NCBI RefSeq assembly: GCF_010548275.1
Contig: NZ_JAAGLT010000004.1
Coordinates: 248,001-312,000 of the forward strand
DNA: 64,000 nt
Origin: Streptomyces sp. SID12488
GTDB taxonomy: Bacteria > Actinomycetota > Actinomycetes > Streptomycetales > Streptomycetaceae
Direction: 5' to 3'
Below the pieces are notes generated by a model, which was not told the origin of the DNA, did not search any database, and was given only the letters and a program-made list of their open reading frames with translations. The first letter of the stretch is position 1. Each line of letters opens with the position of its first letter. A program made the position numbers and the translations under genes. Of this stretch, positions 57,501 to 64,000 are shown piece by piece.

Positions 57501-57711
57501 TGGCGTGGCCGATGACCTCGACGATGTGTCTCGGGACCGGTTGGGTGCCGTGGCCGGGAGTCGACTGCTGGGGTGTCGGCCAGATGTGGGGGACGGTGGA
57601 CGCGGTGGCGGAGTGGGGCGTCGCCGCCGCGGCAGGGGCCGGGGCGGTGCCCAGCACACAGAGGGCCAGTGCGGCCAGGAGACCGCTCACTGACTTCAGG
57701 CCCGGGGTCAC
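54571..57711 (-). CDS. GH84 beta-N-acetylglucosaminidase with NEW3-like domain and YVTN propeller
   Basis: 1046 aa from GTG 57711. Signal peptide (VSGLLAALALCVLGTAPAPA); N-terminal alpha/beta domain (VPRHIVEVIGHATDPAARAL); GH84 catalytic domain (RGVVEGFYGAPWTQQDRLSQ, VYVYSPKDDPYLRANWRDDY) with the catalytic Asp pair in PLDDI; helical region; a NEW3-like beta domain (SLSLSPGATTTATLTIADNS); and a C-terminal seven-bladed YVTN-type propeller (GEVVVSSDGRTAYAANQGSD, NTMYVANIHDSTVSPVDIAT). The propeller fused to GH84 is uncommon. The enzyme removes terminal GlcNAc outside the cell, perhaps from glycoproteins or peptidoglycan fragments. Divergent from the dehydrogenase gene. Confidence 0.93.
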   Translation of the reverse strand: MTPGLKSVSGLLAALALCVLGTAPAPAAAATPHSATASTVPHIWPTPQQSTPGHGTQPVPRHIVEVIGHATDPAARALVERVLRDAGARTIRTVTAGSPTPPPPAALTVYIGGPKENPATAQALKHLHAEPPTQLPSGGYTLATGKGTIALSGVDPTGTFYAAQTLRQLVTHHSVPATTVRDWPATALRGVVEGFYGAPWTQQDRLSQLDFYGRTKQNVYVYSPKDDPYLRANWRDDYPPAQLATLKQLVDRAAANHVRFTYALSPGLSVCYSSAADVGALVAKFESLYAIGVRSFAVPLDDISYTAWNCPADEQKFGTGGGAAGAAQSALLNAVVRDFVDAHDDVTPLEMVPTEYSDLADSPYKTALREQLAPSVVVEWTGVGVIAPTISTEQARQARELFGHPILIWDNYPVNDYTTSRLLLGPYTGRESGMATQVTGITANPMIQAEASKLALFTSASYAWNPTVYDPRAAFLASVKDFAATTSAPRSTATATATALRIFAENNYSSLLDATESPPLTPLLKAFTTAYESGVGLDKAARALTAYFTAMAATPADLRANLRNSRFLTETSAWLDKLGAYGEAGRTAVQLMLAQTNGDTDAVATLYARLQSQRKQLDSVPEQIAPGVLDRFLFDATLRAAPDPGPDASFTPTSLSLSPGATTTATLTIADNSSTTDRTTTWTAKEVEGLTITPSTGSVTVPAGGKVTTTLTFTAASGAAAGVRSVAVTGDGLVSRAIPVQIRGVESGGASERALTANFSGASVSSVDLASGTSTEIPVGNNPGEVVVSSDGRTAYAANQGSDSVSIVDTAASKVTATVAVGDVPAGLALTPDGRTLWVADYSDDAVQAIDLATGTAGAKVAVGDGPENMAITPDGNTMYVANIHDSTVSPVDIATGRAGTPIAVGPNPFNVVAAPDGRTVYVSNSGGSTVTPIDTATNDTRPTYLVTGQAYGLAVSPDGRTLWISASNGDTITPLDTVTGAPGTPVTVGRSAFDVALDWNGDTAYVTTADAGTLVPVSTATGKVGTPLKTGAYPLAAAVTGVPVD

Positions 57712-57740
57712 GGCCGGATTCGGTTTCGGTTCACTATTTT

Positions 57741-57770
57741 ATCCATCATGCGGAATATTGGTGGATGGAT
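57741..57770. promoter_or_regulatory. ATCCATC-N16-GATGGAT inverted repeat in the GH84 divergent promoter
   Basis: The arms 57741-57747 and 57764-57770 are perfect. The segment is the AT-richest part of the 101-bp divergent interval. The binder is unknown. Confidence 0.45.
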
Positions 57771-57812
57771 TCACCAGACGGCAAGACCGCGTCCACTTGC
57801 TTTACTGAGCCC

Positions 57813-58721
57813 ATGACCGACATCGAGACCCGCACCCGCACCGTCGCCCTCTCCGTCGCAGTCCTCGGCACCGGCATCATGGGTGCCGCCATGGCCCGTA
57901 GCCTCGCCCGCGCCGGCCACACCGTCCGGGTGTGGAACCGGACCCGGGCCAAGGCCGAACCGCTCGCCTCCGAGAACGGCGTCCAGGTCTCCGACACTCC
58001 CGCCGACGCCGTACGGGACGCGGATGTCGTGCTGACGATGCTGTACGACGGTGACGCCGTCCGGGATGTCGTGCGTGAGGCCGCGCCCGCGATCCGTCCG
58101 GGGGCCGCGTGGGTGCAGTCGACCACCGCAGGGGTGGACGCGATCGGTGAACTGGGCGCACTGGCAGATGAGTTGGGGCTCGCCTTCTTCGACGCGCCCG
58201 TGCTGGGTACCCGGCAGCCCGCCGAGGCCGGGCAGTTGCTCGTGCTCGCCGCGGGTCCCGTGGAGCACCGGGCGGCCGTCGAGCCCGTCCTCGACGCGGT
58301 CGGCGCCCGTACGGTGTGGACCGGCGAGGAGGGTGGGGCGGGAAGCGCGACGCGGCTCAAGCTCGTCGCCAACAGCTGGGTGCTGGCCGCCACCAGCGCG
58401 ACCGGTGAGGTGCTGGCCCTGGCCCAGGCCCTCGGCGTCGACCCGCAGAGCTTCTTCGACGTGATCGCCGGCGGCCCGCTCGACATGGGCTATCTGCGTG
58501 CCAAGGCAGGCCTGATCCTGGACGACAAGCTGACTCCGGCGAGTTTCGCGGTGTCCACGGCGGCCAAGGACGCCCGGCTGATCGTCGAGGCGGGCGAGCG
58601 GAACGGCGTACGGCTGGATGTGGCCGCCGCGAGCGCCGAACGGTTCCGGCGTGCCGCCGAACAGGGGCACGGGGACGAGGACATGGCGGCGGCGTACTTC
58701 GCGAGCTTCGAGGAGAAGTAA
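57813..58721 (+). CDS. NAD(P)-dependent beta-hydroxyacid dehydrogenase
   Basis: 302 aa from ATG 57813. The N-terminal Rossmann motif VAVLGTGIMGAAMARSLARA, substrate-binding motif FDAPVLGTRQPAEAGQLLVL and catalytic-lysine segment SATRLKLVANSWV are those of the 3-hydroxyisobutyrate/tartronate-semialdehyde reductase family. The usual DAPVSGG motif is here DAPVLGT, a change seen in imine-reductase-like and related branches, so substrate assignment is open. Confidence 0.9.
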   Translation: MTDIETRTRTVALSVAVLGTGIMGAAMARSLARAGHTVRVWNRTRAKAEPLASENGVQVSDTPADAVRDADVVLTMLYDGDAVRDVVREAAPAIRPGAAWVQSTTAGVDAIGELGALADELGLAFFDAPVLGTRQPAEAGQLLVLAAGPVEHRAAVEPVLDAVGARTVWTGEEGGAGSATRLKLVANSWVLAATSATGEVLALAQALGVDPQSFFDVIAGGPLDMGYLRAKAGLILDDKLTPASFAVSTAAKDARLIVEAGERNGVRLDVAAASAERFRRAAEQGHGDEDMAAAYFASFEEK

Positions 58722-58736
58722 CCCGGGTCGGTGCCG

Positions 58737-59036
58737 TCAGCCCACCCGTACCTGTCGGCTGCCGCAGCTGCCGCACACGGCGTCGGTCAGGGGGGAGTGC
58801 ATGGCGCGGCCGTCCTCGTCGACGTACTCCATCGGGTTGAGGCAGCCGGCCGGGTCGGGGAGGAGGACGACGACCTCGAAGGTGCGGTTCCAGGCCGCGC
58901 CGCAGTCGAGGCAGCGGAAGGCGAAGGTCTCGGTGAGGTTGTCGGACCTGTGCGGGCCGGCGTTCTCGTGCGGGCTCGGGCTCCTGTGCGGGCTCGGGCT
59001 CTCGCGCGGGCTGGGGTTCTCGTTCTGGCCGGGCAT
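58737..59036 (-). CDS. Small zinc-ribbon-like protein with Pro/Ser/His repeats
   Basis: 99 aa from ATG 59036, with GAGGGAG six bases upstream; ATG 59150 is possible but lacks RBS support. An N-terminal repeat (SPRESPSPHRSPSPHENAGP) precedes a compact domain with two CxxC pairs: FRCLDCGAAWNRTFEV and VCGSCGSRQVRVG. Four cysteines in this layout suggest a zinc ribbon that binds nucleic acid or protein. It is convergent with the dehydrogenase gene (15 bp). Confidence 0.75.
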   Translation of the reverse strand: MPGQNENPSPRESPSPHRSPSPHENAGPHRSDNLTETFAFRCLDCGAAWNRTFEVVVLLPDPAGCLNPMEYVDEDGRAMHSPLTDAVCGSCGSRQVRVG

Positions 59037-59312
59037 GCGGACTCCCTCTGCTGGCTGACGGGGTCCCAGGCCAGCAACCCCGGCCTCGGGCCGCCACCGG
59101 CGAGGGCCGTCCGGGTGATGGGTCATGGCTGTGGTCGTGGTCGCGGACATGGCTCGCGCTGCGTTTGCCAGTCGTCATGGTCGGCAGGAAACTGGTGGTG
59201 TCCTGCTTTTCTCTGCGATGGACTTTCCCGCCCGGTCTGCCTGGTCTTTCTGGTCTACCCGGTAATCACATGACCAATTTCGCCGGCGCTCCCATCGCAC
59301 AGGAGGTATGCC

Positions 59313-60563
59313 ATGAGCAGGAATTGTCACGTCAACTGCATCATTCCCCCGCACCTTCTCGACAAGCTTCTGGAGAGTGGAGACTCCGAGGTTCGCAAAA
59401 CCGCCCTGGACACCCTGCTGACCACCGCACGGTTGCGCGGTGAGCGAGGGGTCCGGGCGTCCTTCGTCGGTGCCGCGTCCGCCGGGAACGGCCGCCGGAC
59501 CGTCTTCGACTGCCATCAGGACAGACTCGCCTTCGCCGCGCTGGCCCAGACGGAGGACGGACCGGCGTCCGCGGACGAGTCCGTCAAGCGGGCGTTCGAC
59601 GGACTCGGCATCACGCGCGACTTCTATCGCAGTGTGCTGGAACGGAATTCGCTCGACGACCGGGGAATGCGTCTGGACGGCTATGTCCACTTCGACGTTA
59701 AGTACAACAACGCGTTCTGGGACGGACGGCAGATGGTATTCGGTGACGGGGACGGAAGCATGTTCACCGACTTCACCGGATCCCTCGACGTGATCGCCCA
59801 CGAACTGACGCACGCGGTCACGGAGTTCACCGCGGGGCTCGCCTACCACAATCAGTCCGGGGCGCTGAACGAGTCGATCTCGGACGTCTTCGGGTCGCTG
59901 GTCAAACAGTGGTCGATGAAGCAGTCGGCCGAGACGGCGGACTGGCTGATCGGCTCCGAGGTCTTCACCCCGGGGATCGACGCCGACGCCCTGCGGTCGA
60001 TGAGAGCGCCGGGGAAGGCGTACGACAACGAGCTGTTCGGCAAGGACCCCCAGCCGGCCCACATGCGTCACTTCGCCCACCTGCCGGACACCGAGCGAGG
60101 CGACTTCGGCGGCGTGCACATCAACTCCGGCATCCCGAACAAGGCGTTCTACCTGACGGCGACGAACATCGGCGGGTTTGCGTGGGAGGCTCCCGGCCTC
60201 ATCTGGTACGAGTCGCTCAAGGCGTCCAGCGTCGACACGCAGTTCCAGGACTTCGCGGACACCACCCACCAGAAGGCCGGGGAGGAGTACGGGGCCGACA
60301 GCACCGAGCAGTTGGCCGTGCTGTCGGCGTGGCAGGAGGTCGGCATCCAGATCACCGGGGTCCCGGCCGGGGTCGCCCGGGCCCGGAGCCGCGCGGCCGG
60401 CCGGAACGGTGCGCGGGGTCGAGCGGCCGGCCAGGACGGTGCGGCGGGCCGGGAGGACGGGATGGTGGCCCTGAACCGGCAGGTCGAGGCGCTGGCCGCC
60501 CAGGTGGCTGGGCTGTCCAAGGCCGTGACCGCACTGCAGCGGGAACGCGTGACCCACGGATGA
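59313..60563 (+). CDS. Protealysin-like M4 metallopeptidase
   Basis: 416 aa from ATG 59313 after GGAGG. It has no signal peptide. The short propeptide begins NCHVNCIIPPHLLDKLLESG, carrying the PPxLL motif at 12-16 that defines protealysin-like precursors. The thermolysin domain has HELTH at 163-167, third ligand Glu in GALNESISD (E187) and a conserved VHINSGIPNKAFYL. A C-terminal extension of about 75 residues is Gly/Ala/Arg-rich and ends in a coiled-coil-like RQVEALAAQVAGLSKAVTAL. It is coupled by ATGA overlap to the emfourin-type inhibitor. Confidence 0.94.
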   Translation: MSRNCHVNCIIPPHLLDKLLESGDSEVRKTALDTLLTTARLRGERGVRASFVGAASAGNGRRTVFDCHQDRLAFAALAQTEDGPASADESVKRAFDGLGITRDFYRSVLERNSLDDRGMRLDGYVHFDVKYNNAFWDGRQMVFGDGDGSMFTDFTGSLDVIAHELTHAVTEFTAGLAYHNQSGALNESISDVFGSLVKQWSMKQSAETADWLIGSEVFTPGIDADALRSMRAPGKAYDNELFGKDPQPAHMRHFAHLPDTERGDFGGVHINSGIPNKAFYLTATNIGGFAWEAPGLIWYESLKASSVDTQFQDFADTTHQKAGEEYGADSTEQLAVLSAWQEVGIQITGVPAGVARARSRAAGRNGARGRAAGQDGAAGREDGMVALNRQVEALAAQVAGLSKAVTALQRERVTHG

Positions 60564-60856
60564 GGGTGACTCTGGCGAAACACGGCGGGCAGGCGGCTGC
60601 GATCCAACTCCGCCTCCCGCTGAAGGAGTTGGACACGGACTCCCTGCCCGGGAACGCCGCTGCGGAGCTGGCCCGACTGGTCGCCGCGGTGGTTCCGGTG
60701 GCGGAGGAGCACCGGCCCGGCCGGGCAAGGGACGCGATGAGCTACACGATCACAGTGGAAGAGGACGGCCGTTCCGCCACCGTCCTCAACCAGTCGGACA
60801 CCACCATGTCCCCGGGGTTCGCGGCGTTGCTGAGGTGGATCGAGAGTCGTGACTAG
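60560..60856 (+). CDS. Emfourin-type inhibitor of protealysin-like proteases
   Basis: 98 aa from ATG 60560, overlapping the protease stop by 4 bp. Sequence MRVTLAKHGGQAAAIQLRLP, AAAELARLVAAVVPVAEEHR and YTITVEEDGRSATVLNQSDT fits emfourin, the small slow-tight-binding inhibitor encoded next to protealysin in Serratia. Here it would keep the leaderless protease silent in the cytoplasm. The 3' end overlaps the convergent YdeI-like gene by 4 bp. Confidence 0.88.
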   Translation: MRVTLAKHGGQAAAIQLRLPLKELDTDSLPGNAAAELARLVAAVVPVAEEHRPGRARDAMSYTITVEEDGRSATVLNQSDTTMSPGFAALLRWIESRD

Positions 60857-61446
60857 GGTTGGAGCTTCTCGCCCTTCGCCAGCATCGCCACGTACTTCTC
60901 GATCCGGCGTGCTCGGGTCTCGGCCTTCTTGGCCTCCTGGATGCGGTACAGGATCGCGTAGCGGTTCTGCCGGTCCAGGGTCTCGAAGGACGCCGCCGCG
61001 GCCGGGTCGGCGCTCAGGGCCGCCGCGAGGTCATCCGGCACCGTGGCGGTCCTCGCGCTGTCGTACGCCGCCTCCCAGCGGCCGTCCGCCTTGGCGCGGT
61101 CGATCTCCGCCAGCCCCTGCGGGCGCATCCGGCCCTGCTCGATCAGGACGGCCACCTTGCCGCAGTTGACCTTGGACCACTTGCTGCGCGGCCTGCGCGG
61201 GGTGAACCGCTGGAGCCACCACTGGTCGTCGAACGCGGCCTTCTGGCCGTCGATCCAGCCGTAGCAAAGTGCCACGTCGAGCGCCTCGGCGTAGTTCAGC
61301 GCATCGATGCCGGGGCCCTTCTTGCGCAGCTTGAGCCAGATACCGGGCGAGGCGGTGTGGTTCTCGCCGAGCCAGGCCTCGAAGGCCTCGGCGGATGGGA
61401 AGTCGATGGTCTCCAGGTCCTGAGTCACCCCGGCAGCGAACCACAT
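60853..61446 (-). CDS. YdeI/OmpD-associated family protein
   Basis: 197 aa from ATG 61446; GTG 61428 is also possible. DFPSAEAFEAWLGENHTASP, GIWLKLRKKGPGIDALNYAE, CYGWIDGQKAAFDDQWWLQR and FTPRRPRSKWSKVN are the family signature. C-terminal helices end LYRIQEAKKAETRARRIEKY. The family is linked to antimicrobial-peptide or polymyxin resistance in some bacteria, but the mechanism is unclear. Confidence 0.9.
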   Translation of the reverse strand: MWFAAGVTQDLETIDFPSAEAFEAWLGENHTASPGIWLKLRKKGPGIDALNYAEALDVALCYGWIDGQKAAFDDQWWLQRFTPRRPRSKWSKVNCGKVAVLIEQGRMRPQGLAEIDRAKADGRWEAAYDSARTATVPDDLAAALSADPAAAASFETLDRQNRYAILYRIQEAKKAETRARRIEKYVAMLAKGEKLQP

Positions 61447-61538
61447 CCGGCTCTTCGGCGGGAGGCCGCCGTGTCGTGCTGACCGCGCGGGCCGGTCCTG
61501 CCTTCCGGTCCCGGGTTTCCGGTCCTGGGTTCCGGCTC

Positions 61539-61571
61539 GGCCCGCCCCGCCGACAGTCGACGGGGCGGGCC
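61539..61571. terminator. 11-bp hairpin terminator
   Basis: GGCCCGCCCCG (61539-61549) pairs with 61561-61571 across an 11-nt loop. It lies just downstream of the secreted repetitive protein gene, which ends at 61592 on the reverse strand. Confidence 0.7.
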
Positions 61572-61591
61572 ACCGGGCTAGCGATTCAGCG

Positions 61592-62365
61592 TCACTGAAC
61601 CGTGGCTGCCGTACTCTCCGTTCCCGCCACGCCCCCTGCTGCGGGCAGTGCGGGCAGTGCGGGCAGTGCGGGCAACGCAGGCAGTGCGGGCAACGGGGGC
61701 AGCGGGGCCGGAGGCAGCTCCAGCGGCGGGAGCTCGACCGGGGGCAGCTCCACCGGCAGTGGCGGCAGGCCGCCCAGGAGACCCCCGAGGAGGCCGCCGA
61801 GGGTGTCGAGGAGGCCGCTCACCAGGCCCGTGACGGTGCCCAACAGACCGCCGACCAGGCCGGTCACCGTGTCGAGGAGCCCGCTGAGAGTTGCCTGGAG
61901 CTTGTCCAGGAGGTCCGAGATCGGGTCGGCCATGACTGCCGCGGCCCTGTTCGTCGTACCGGTCCGTTCCGCCAGGCGCTGCTTGAGCGAGGCGTTCGCC
62001 GTCTCGACAGCCTTGGCGAACCCGGCCGCCTGGGTCGGGGTGAGGCGGCCGGTGCCGGTCTGCTCGGTGAGGTCGGTCAGGACGTTCAGTACCGGGGCGA
62101 GTGCGTCGCTGCGGTCGGCGCGATCGAGGGCGCCGAGCCGCTTGAGCATCCGGTCCGCGTAGGCGGAGGCATCGGAGGAGGTGCCGTACGTGGTGGACCA
62201 CGACGTGTGGGCGCCGATGGAGGCGTAGGCGTCCCGGCTGGCGTCGGTGACGGCGACGGCCGTGCCGACCGGGCCGAATATCAGCGCGGCACAGACTACG
62301 GACGACGGGAGGAGAAGCCCGCGGGAGCGGGGGCCGAGGCCGGAACGGGATACGAGGGCGCGCAT
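61592..62365 (-). CDS. Secreted protein with Leu/Gly-rich helical and Leu-Pro repeats
   Basis: 257 aa from ATG 62365 with AAAGGA upstream. After the signal peptide (SSVVCAALIFGPVGTAVAVT), a helical domain (DRMLKRLGALDRADRSDALA, LTPTQAAGFAKAVETANASL) leads to an approximately 11-residue repeat (SGLLDTVTGLVGGLLGTVTG, then LVSGLLDTLGGLLGGLLGG). It finishes with Leu-Pro repeats (PALPALPALPALPALP) encoded by 9-bp units. The Leu/Gly-rich repeats could form an amphipathic or membrane-active helix. No named family is known to me. Confidence 0.78.
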   Translation of the reverse strand: MRALVSRSGLGPRSRGLLLPSSVVCAALIFGPVGTAVAVTDASRDAYASIGAHTSWSTTYGTSSDASAYADRMLKRLGALDRADRSDALAPVLNVLTDLTEQTGTGRLTPTQAAGFAKAVETANASLKQRLAERTGTTNRAAAVMADPISDLLDKLQATLSGLLDTVTGLVGGLLGTVTGLVSGLLDTLGGLLGGLLGGLPPLPVELPPVELPPLELPPAPLPPLPALPALPALPALPALPAAGGVAGTESTAATVQ

Positions 62366-62563
62366 GCGCAGTCCTTTCGAGAGCTGCTCTCTTTGGGCCC
62401 ACGGTGCGAACACCGGACACCGAACGCAACCGCTCACGGACTCTCGGTAAGCTCCGTCTCGTTCGCCGCGACCCGGCTGACCAGCGCGTTTCCTTGGTGC
62501 ACCACATTGGTCGCGGCGTGGAGCCATTCGGCTGTCAGGGAGCTTCCTCCCTGGAGGGGGGTG

Positions 62564-62782
62564 TCAGATCTGCTGCCGGTGCGCGCCGTGCCCCTGCTGC
62601 CCCTGCCGCTGTCCGCGGCTCCTGAAGAGGCTGAGGCCCGCGCCGAGCGAGACGACTCCCATGCCGACGCCGGTCATGACGCCCTGCGATCCGTCGACGA
62701 CGAACGGGGCGACGGCCGCGACGGCGAGGTTGAACAGGAACAGGAACCAGAGGACGGGCTTGGAGGCGAGCAGGGACTTCAT
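62564..62782 (-). CDS. Small two-helix membrane protein (72 aa)
   Basis: 72 aa from ATG 62782 with GGAAGG upstream. Two hydrophobic helices (VLWFLFLFNLAVAAVAPFVV and VMTGVGMGVVSLGAGLSLF) are followed by a basic Gln/Arg/His tail (RSRGQRQGQQGHGAHRQQ). No family is recognised; similar short proteins occur in other Streptomyces. The sequence just upstream, on the other strand, is unusually G-rich. Confidence 0.68.
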   Translation of the reverse strand: MKSLLASKPVLWFLFLFNLAVAAVAPFVVDGSQGVMTGVGMGVVSLGAGLSLFRSRGQRQGQQGHGAHRQQI

Positions 62783-62929
62783 GGGGTTTCCTTCCGGGGG
62801 AGGCCCATAAAGGGCCAGGTGGGAGAGGTGGTGGAGGTGCTTGGGGAGGTGGTCGGGGAGGCGTTTGCTTCCGAGATCAACGATCCCGGGAACGCCTCTC
62901 CGTCACGAGGGAGTGCTCTCCCGAACCCG

Positions 62930-62953
62930 AGGTGTAGCCCGCTACACCTTTTC
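62930..62953 (+). terminator. Hairpin with T-tract (AGGTGTAG-CCCG-CTACACCT-TTTT)
   Basis: A perfect 8-bp stem with a 4-nt loop and four following T residues on the + strand. It may instead be an operator, since TGTAG..CTACA is palindromic and it lies upstream of the reverse-strand gene at 62782. Confidence 0.5.
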
Positions 62954-63027
62954 GGCCCTCCGTTGCCATGTCTTACGAGGGCATACGAGAGGGTCGGCTC
63001 CGCCCGACAGCCCAGCCTCCGCCATCG

Positions 63028-63216
63028 CTACCGCTTCAGCGCCCGGTACCGCCTGAGCAGTGCGGTGATCCGGTCCGGGTCGGCCGCGCCGTTGAGCTCG
63101 GTGAGCAGGTCGTCGGGGCACAGCTGGTACAGGTCGCCCCACCAGCCGCGCCCCCGGTTGTCCCAGATCCGGTAACCACCGGGGACACCCCGGGCGACGT
63201 AACGCCTCCTGCTCAC
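63028..63216 (-). CDS. Small conserved hypothetical protein (62 aa)
   Basis: 62 aa from GTG 63216, with GGGAGGGA six bases upstream; a GTG at 63222 is closer to the RBS. Sequence SRRRYVARGVPGGYRIWDNR, GRGWWGDLYQLCPDDLLTEL is compact, basic and Trp-rich; no domain is recognised. It is 23 bp downstream of the next gene on the same strand and probably co-transcribed. Confidence 0.65.
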   Translation of the reverse strand: MSRRRYVARGVPGGYRIWDNRGRGWWGDLYQLCPDDLLTELNGAADPDRITALLRRYRALKR

Positions 63217-63239
63217 AGCCACTCCCTCCCCTCACACCC

Positions 63240-63662
63240 TCACAACTGGCTCCGCCACCAGGGCTCGTCGGGGTAATCCATCCGAAAGATCCTGGCCCGG
63301 TCCATGATTGTGCGGTCCAAAGCCCGTACGAGCGTGCGCAGTTCGCGTGCGCTCTTCCTGGGCAGTGCGTGGAGCACCTCTTCGAGGTGGTCGCGAAAGT
63401 ACCCCGGCCAGCACCAGCATCCGAGGATGCCGCAGGCCTGCGCCGGGAACGGCTCGGCCAACTGGCGCAGCGGCCCGTACGCCAGAAGCTTCCACTGCAA
63501 GAAGGCCTCGGCCGTCGACTCCGGCCAGTGGCGACTCTGTTCGAGTCGGTGGATGTCGGCCGTGCAGGAACCGGAGAGCCCGTCGATAGAGGCGCGCCGG
63601 TGCAGGCTCTGGTTCCGGACGGGAATCTCGCCCCGCAGGGCGGAGGGGCGCCTACGCGGCAC
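63240..63662 (-). CDS. Conserved hypothetical protein (140 aa)
   Basis: 140 aa from GTG 63662. Mostly helical, with His and Cys residues: DIHRLEQSRHWPESTAEAFL, ACGILGCWCWPGYFRDHLEE and LRTLVRALDRTIMDRARIFR. Pairs of this protein and the downstream 62-aa protein may be a conserved unit. The GTG start overlaps a possible 10-codon upstream frame (MTDDRKGSAA), so translational coupling is possible. Function is unknown. Confidence 0.65.
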   Translation of the reverse strand: MPRRRPSALRGEIPVRNQSLHRRASIDGLSGSCTADIHRLEQSRHWPESTAEAFLQWKLLAYGPLRQLAEPFPAQACGILGCWCWPGYFRDHLEEVLHALPRKSARELRTLVRALDRTIMDRARIFRMDYPDEPWWRSQL

Positions 63663-64000
63663 TGCCCTTTCGGTCGTCAGTCATGGGAGGGAACGTACAG
63701 GTCGAGATGGCGGGGCACCACGGAATAACGAGCAAGCAGATCAAGGGGCGTGCGGCACGCCGTGCGGCCGCCGATGTTCGACCGGGACGACCGGGACGAC
63801 CGCACTGAGGGGGACGAGCCGTAGGTCGTGGCCGGTAGTCGCTGATCGGCCGTCAGCAGGGCAACGCGGAACGTGCCTCTCCCGTGGAAACGTCCGAAAC
63901 GTACGAGGTTTAGACTCTCCCCGCAACGGCCCGAAACTCAGCGGTCAAGAGTGGGCGTAAATGGCCAGACCCGAAGGGTATTCGGCGCTTTGATACGGAT
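63663..64000. other. Window end without a supported gene
   Basis: 338 bp. It holds the probable promoter for the reverse-strand gene ending at 63240, and a CGACCGGGA 9-bp unit repeated twice near 63779-63797. Short open frames here lack ribosome binding sites or homology. Confidence 0.5.

Noticed and set aside
61640..61710. CRISPR-like short repeats
   Set aside because: They are contiguous 9-bp units encoding Leu-Pro, without unique spacers or cas genes.
63741..63926. 61-codon reverse frame near the window end
   Set aside because: No RBS, Arg/Pro-rich composition and no recognisable domain.

Overview
This window is high-GC actinobacterial chromosome, almost certainly Streptomyces. The evidence is strong third-position GC bias, many GTG starts, an SCO5918-type gene beside a cold-shock protein and DEAD-box helicase as in S. 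coelicolor, a WhiJ/AbaA/DUF397 regulatory trio, LAxTG sortase substrates and a rifamycin-associated element. I found no rRNA, tRNA, CRISPR array, insertion sequence or phage gene. About 56 protein genes are supported. Most start positions were chosen from ribosome binding sites rather than from the longest open frame.

Layout. 0-4.3 kb: Tat-exported PhoX phosphatase behind a PHO box, then a LysR regulator divergent from a snapalysin metalloprotease. 4.4-9.6 kb: FUSC transporter, alpha/beta hydrolase divergent from a MocR regulator over a 12-bp direct-repeat operator, and a membrane protein. 9.8-16.8 kb: SH3 protein, SpoIIE-type phosphatase, hypothetical, M20 amidohydrolase, small channel-like protein and an NPP1 necrosis-factor homologue. 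17-28 kb: two paralogous HTH-nSTAND1-WD40 proteins flanking a GH64 beta-1,3-glucanase, a membrane-protein/winged-helix pair and an I36 protease-inhibitor-like protein. 28-34 kb: winged-helix protein, WhiJ-like module (AbaA-like ATPase, XRE-DUF5753 regulator with an in-frame TTA codon, DUF397 protein with an internal duplication), then helR with its element. 34-39 kb: NCS1 permease, Uma2 nuclease, two-component system.

39-40.6 kb holds the most interesting locus. A 45-residue secreted-peptide gene diverges from an XRE-TPR regulator across a palindromic operator, which looks like an RRNPP-type peptide-signalling module. 40.6-46.9 kb: YcgR/YcgQ-like metal-related membrane pair, ECF sigma factor with its membrane partner, a lipoprotein and a nucleoside hydrolase. 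47-54.5 kb: sortase-anchored protein, GH13 glucosidase, DUF4142 protein, acetyltransferase, and the cold-shock cluster with a structured leader. 54.5-64 kb: GH84 hexosaminidase with a YVTN propeller, a dehydrogenase, a protealysin/emfourin operon, a YdeI-like protein, a repetitive secreted protein and small hypotheticals.

Recurring themes are secreted hydrolases with their own local regulators (phosphate, protease, glucan), protease/inhibitor pairs, and short tandem repeats of about 9-12 bp, often just downstream of stop codons or in low-complexity tails.
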